Assembly (NCBI RefSeq): GCF_021390645.1
Contig: NZ_JAJEJT010000005.1
Location: forward strand, 186,001 to 250,000
From: Paraburkholderia flagellata
Lineage (GTDB): Bacteria; Pseudomonadota; Gammaproteobacteria; Burkholderiales; Burkholderiaceae
DNA: 64,000 bases
Direction of reading: 5' to 3'
The notes beneath the pieces were generated by a model. The model did not search any database. It was not told where the DNA came from and saw nothing but the letters and a program-made list of their open reading frames with translations. The first letter of the stretch is position 1. Each line of letters starts with the position of its first letter. Positions 63,825-64,000 of the stretch are shown piece by piece. The translations under genes were made by a program, and so were the position numbers.

Positions 63825-64000
63825 ACGTTCCTCCTACACCCGAGAACTGGGTATCAATCGCTCGTTTCATTCACGGAACAATCGTTGACCGTTCCCGGCC
63901 AACTGGCACCAGCGTGGAGCTCCAGGCAAGCCTCGACAGCTCGCTCCCTGAAAAGGGACATGCGTCGTTCAGTTATAGGTGACGGCGTGATGGTTGTGTG

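Noticed and set aside
1..64000. CRISPR arrays, rRNA and tRNA genes
   Set aside because: No regularly spaced direct repeats of 25-40 bases and no tRNA cloverleaf or rRNA core sequence were seen by reading; a tRNAscan or CRISPR-finder run would settle it.

Overview
The window is a GC-rich stretch (roughly 60-65% by eye) that reads as a Burkholderiaceae genome, most likely Paraburkholderia, Caballeronia or Burkholderia. The pointers are a Burkholderia-type trimeric porin, a 45-residue DUF3563 protein, a lysine/alanine-tailed HU-like protein, an IS6-type transposase of the kind common in that family, and very dense catabolic operons, each with its own transporter and LysR, IclR, TetR or MarR regulator. 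No rRNA, tRNA, replication or core translation genes are seen. The content resembles the accessory part of a second chromosome or megaplasmid. Species cannot be fixed from sequence reading alone.

Layout. 1-1000: end of an IS3-family element with an A7G frameshift signal. 1100-2803: HU-like DNA-binding protein (with an apparent ATG to ACG start) and a DEDDh exonuclease. 3606-12567: LysR regulator divergent from operon A, which holds a polar amino-acid-type ABC transporter, a D-2-hydroxyacid dehydrogenase, an RraA-family aldolase/decarboxylase, an FMN alpha-hydroxyacid oxidase, an AtuA-like (DUF1446) protein and DUF4387. 12614-25313 (minus strand): operon B, about 12.7 kb, holding an FMN alpha-hydroxyacid oxidase, SDR, MFS carrier, quinone oxidoreductase, crotonase, two acyl-CoA dehydrogenases, class III CoA-transferase, ThDP enzyme, tautomerase, IclR regulator and enolase-superfamily enzyme. 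25560-32427 (plus): operon C, a complete LivJHMGF-type branched-chain transporter, a second enolase-superfamily enzyme and a second, clearly paralogous IclR. 32526-41721 (minus): operon D, holding hydantoinase, polar ABC transporter, DapA-family enzyme, Asp/Glu/hydantoin racemase, FAD-linked hydroxyacid dehydrogenase, SDR and GST, with a divergent LysR. 42945-43866: insertion-sequence debris. 43867-56280: TetR, an Old-Yellow-Enzyme/FAD demethylase-like protein, a DddP-like M24 metalloenzyme, ornithine cyclodeaminase family, MarR, a polar ABC transporter, porin and EtfBA (locus E). 56281-64000: looser region with a possible 2OG oxygenase-like protein, DUF3563, LysR, a small exported protein with an apparent nonsense codon, a flavodoxin-like protein, a glycosyltransferase and a HAF-repeat protein.

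How the parts fit. Each block pairs uptake with oxidation of small organic acids or amino-acid-like compounds. Operons B and C share one divergent control region containing a 28-bp dyad that fits an IclR operator. Together they encode the enzyme kinds of a mandelate-like route (enolase-superfamily racemase or dehydratase, FMN hydroxyacid oxidase, ThDP decarboxylase) plus CoA activation and a beta-oxidation-like sequence. Locus E is the most unusual: the M24 protein keeps every metal ligand and the catalytic Asp/Tyr of the DMSP lyase DddP at identical spacing, and sits between a demethylase-like flavoprotein and an ornithine cyclodeaminase homologue, with an ETF 6 kb downstream. This suggests catabolism of a methylated onium compound or betaine. 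Operon A carries two families of unknown role (AtuA-like and DUF4387) in a hydroxyacid context. Substrates of all these pathways are inferences from gene content.
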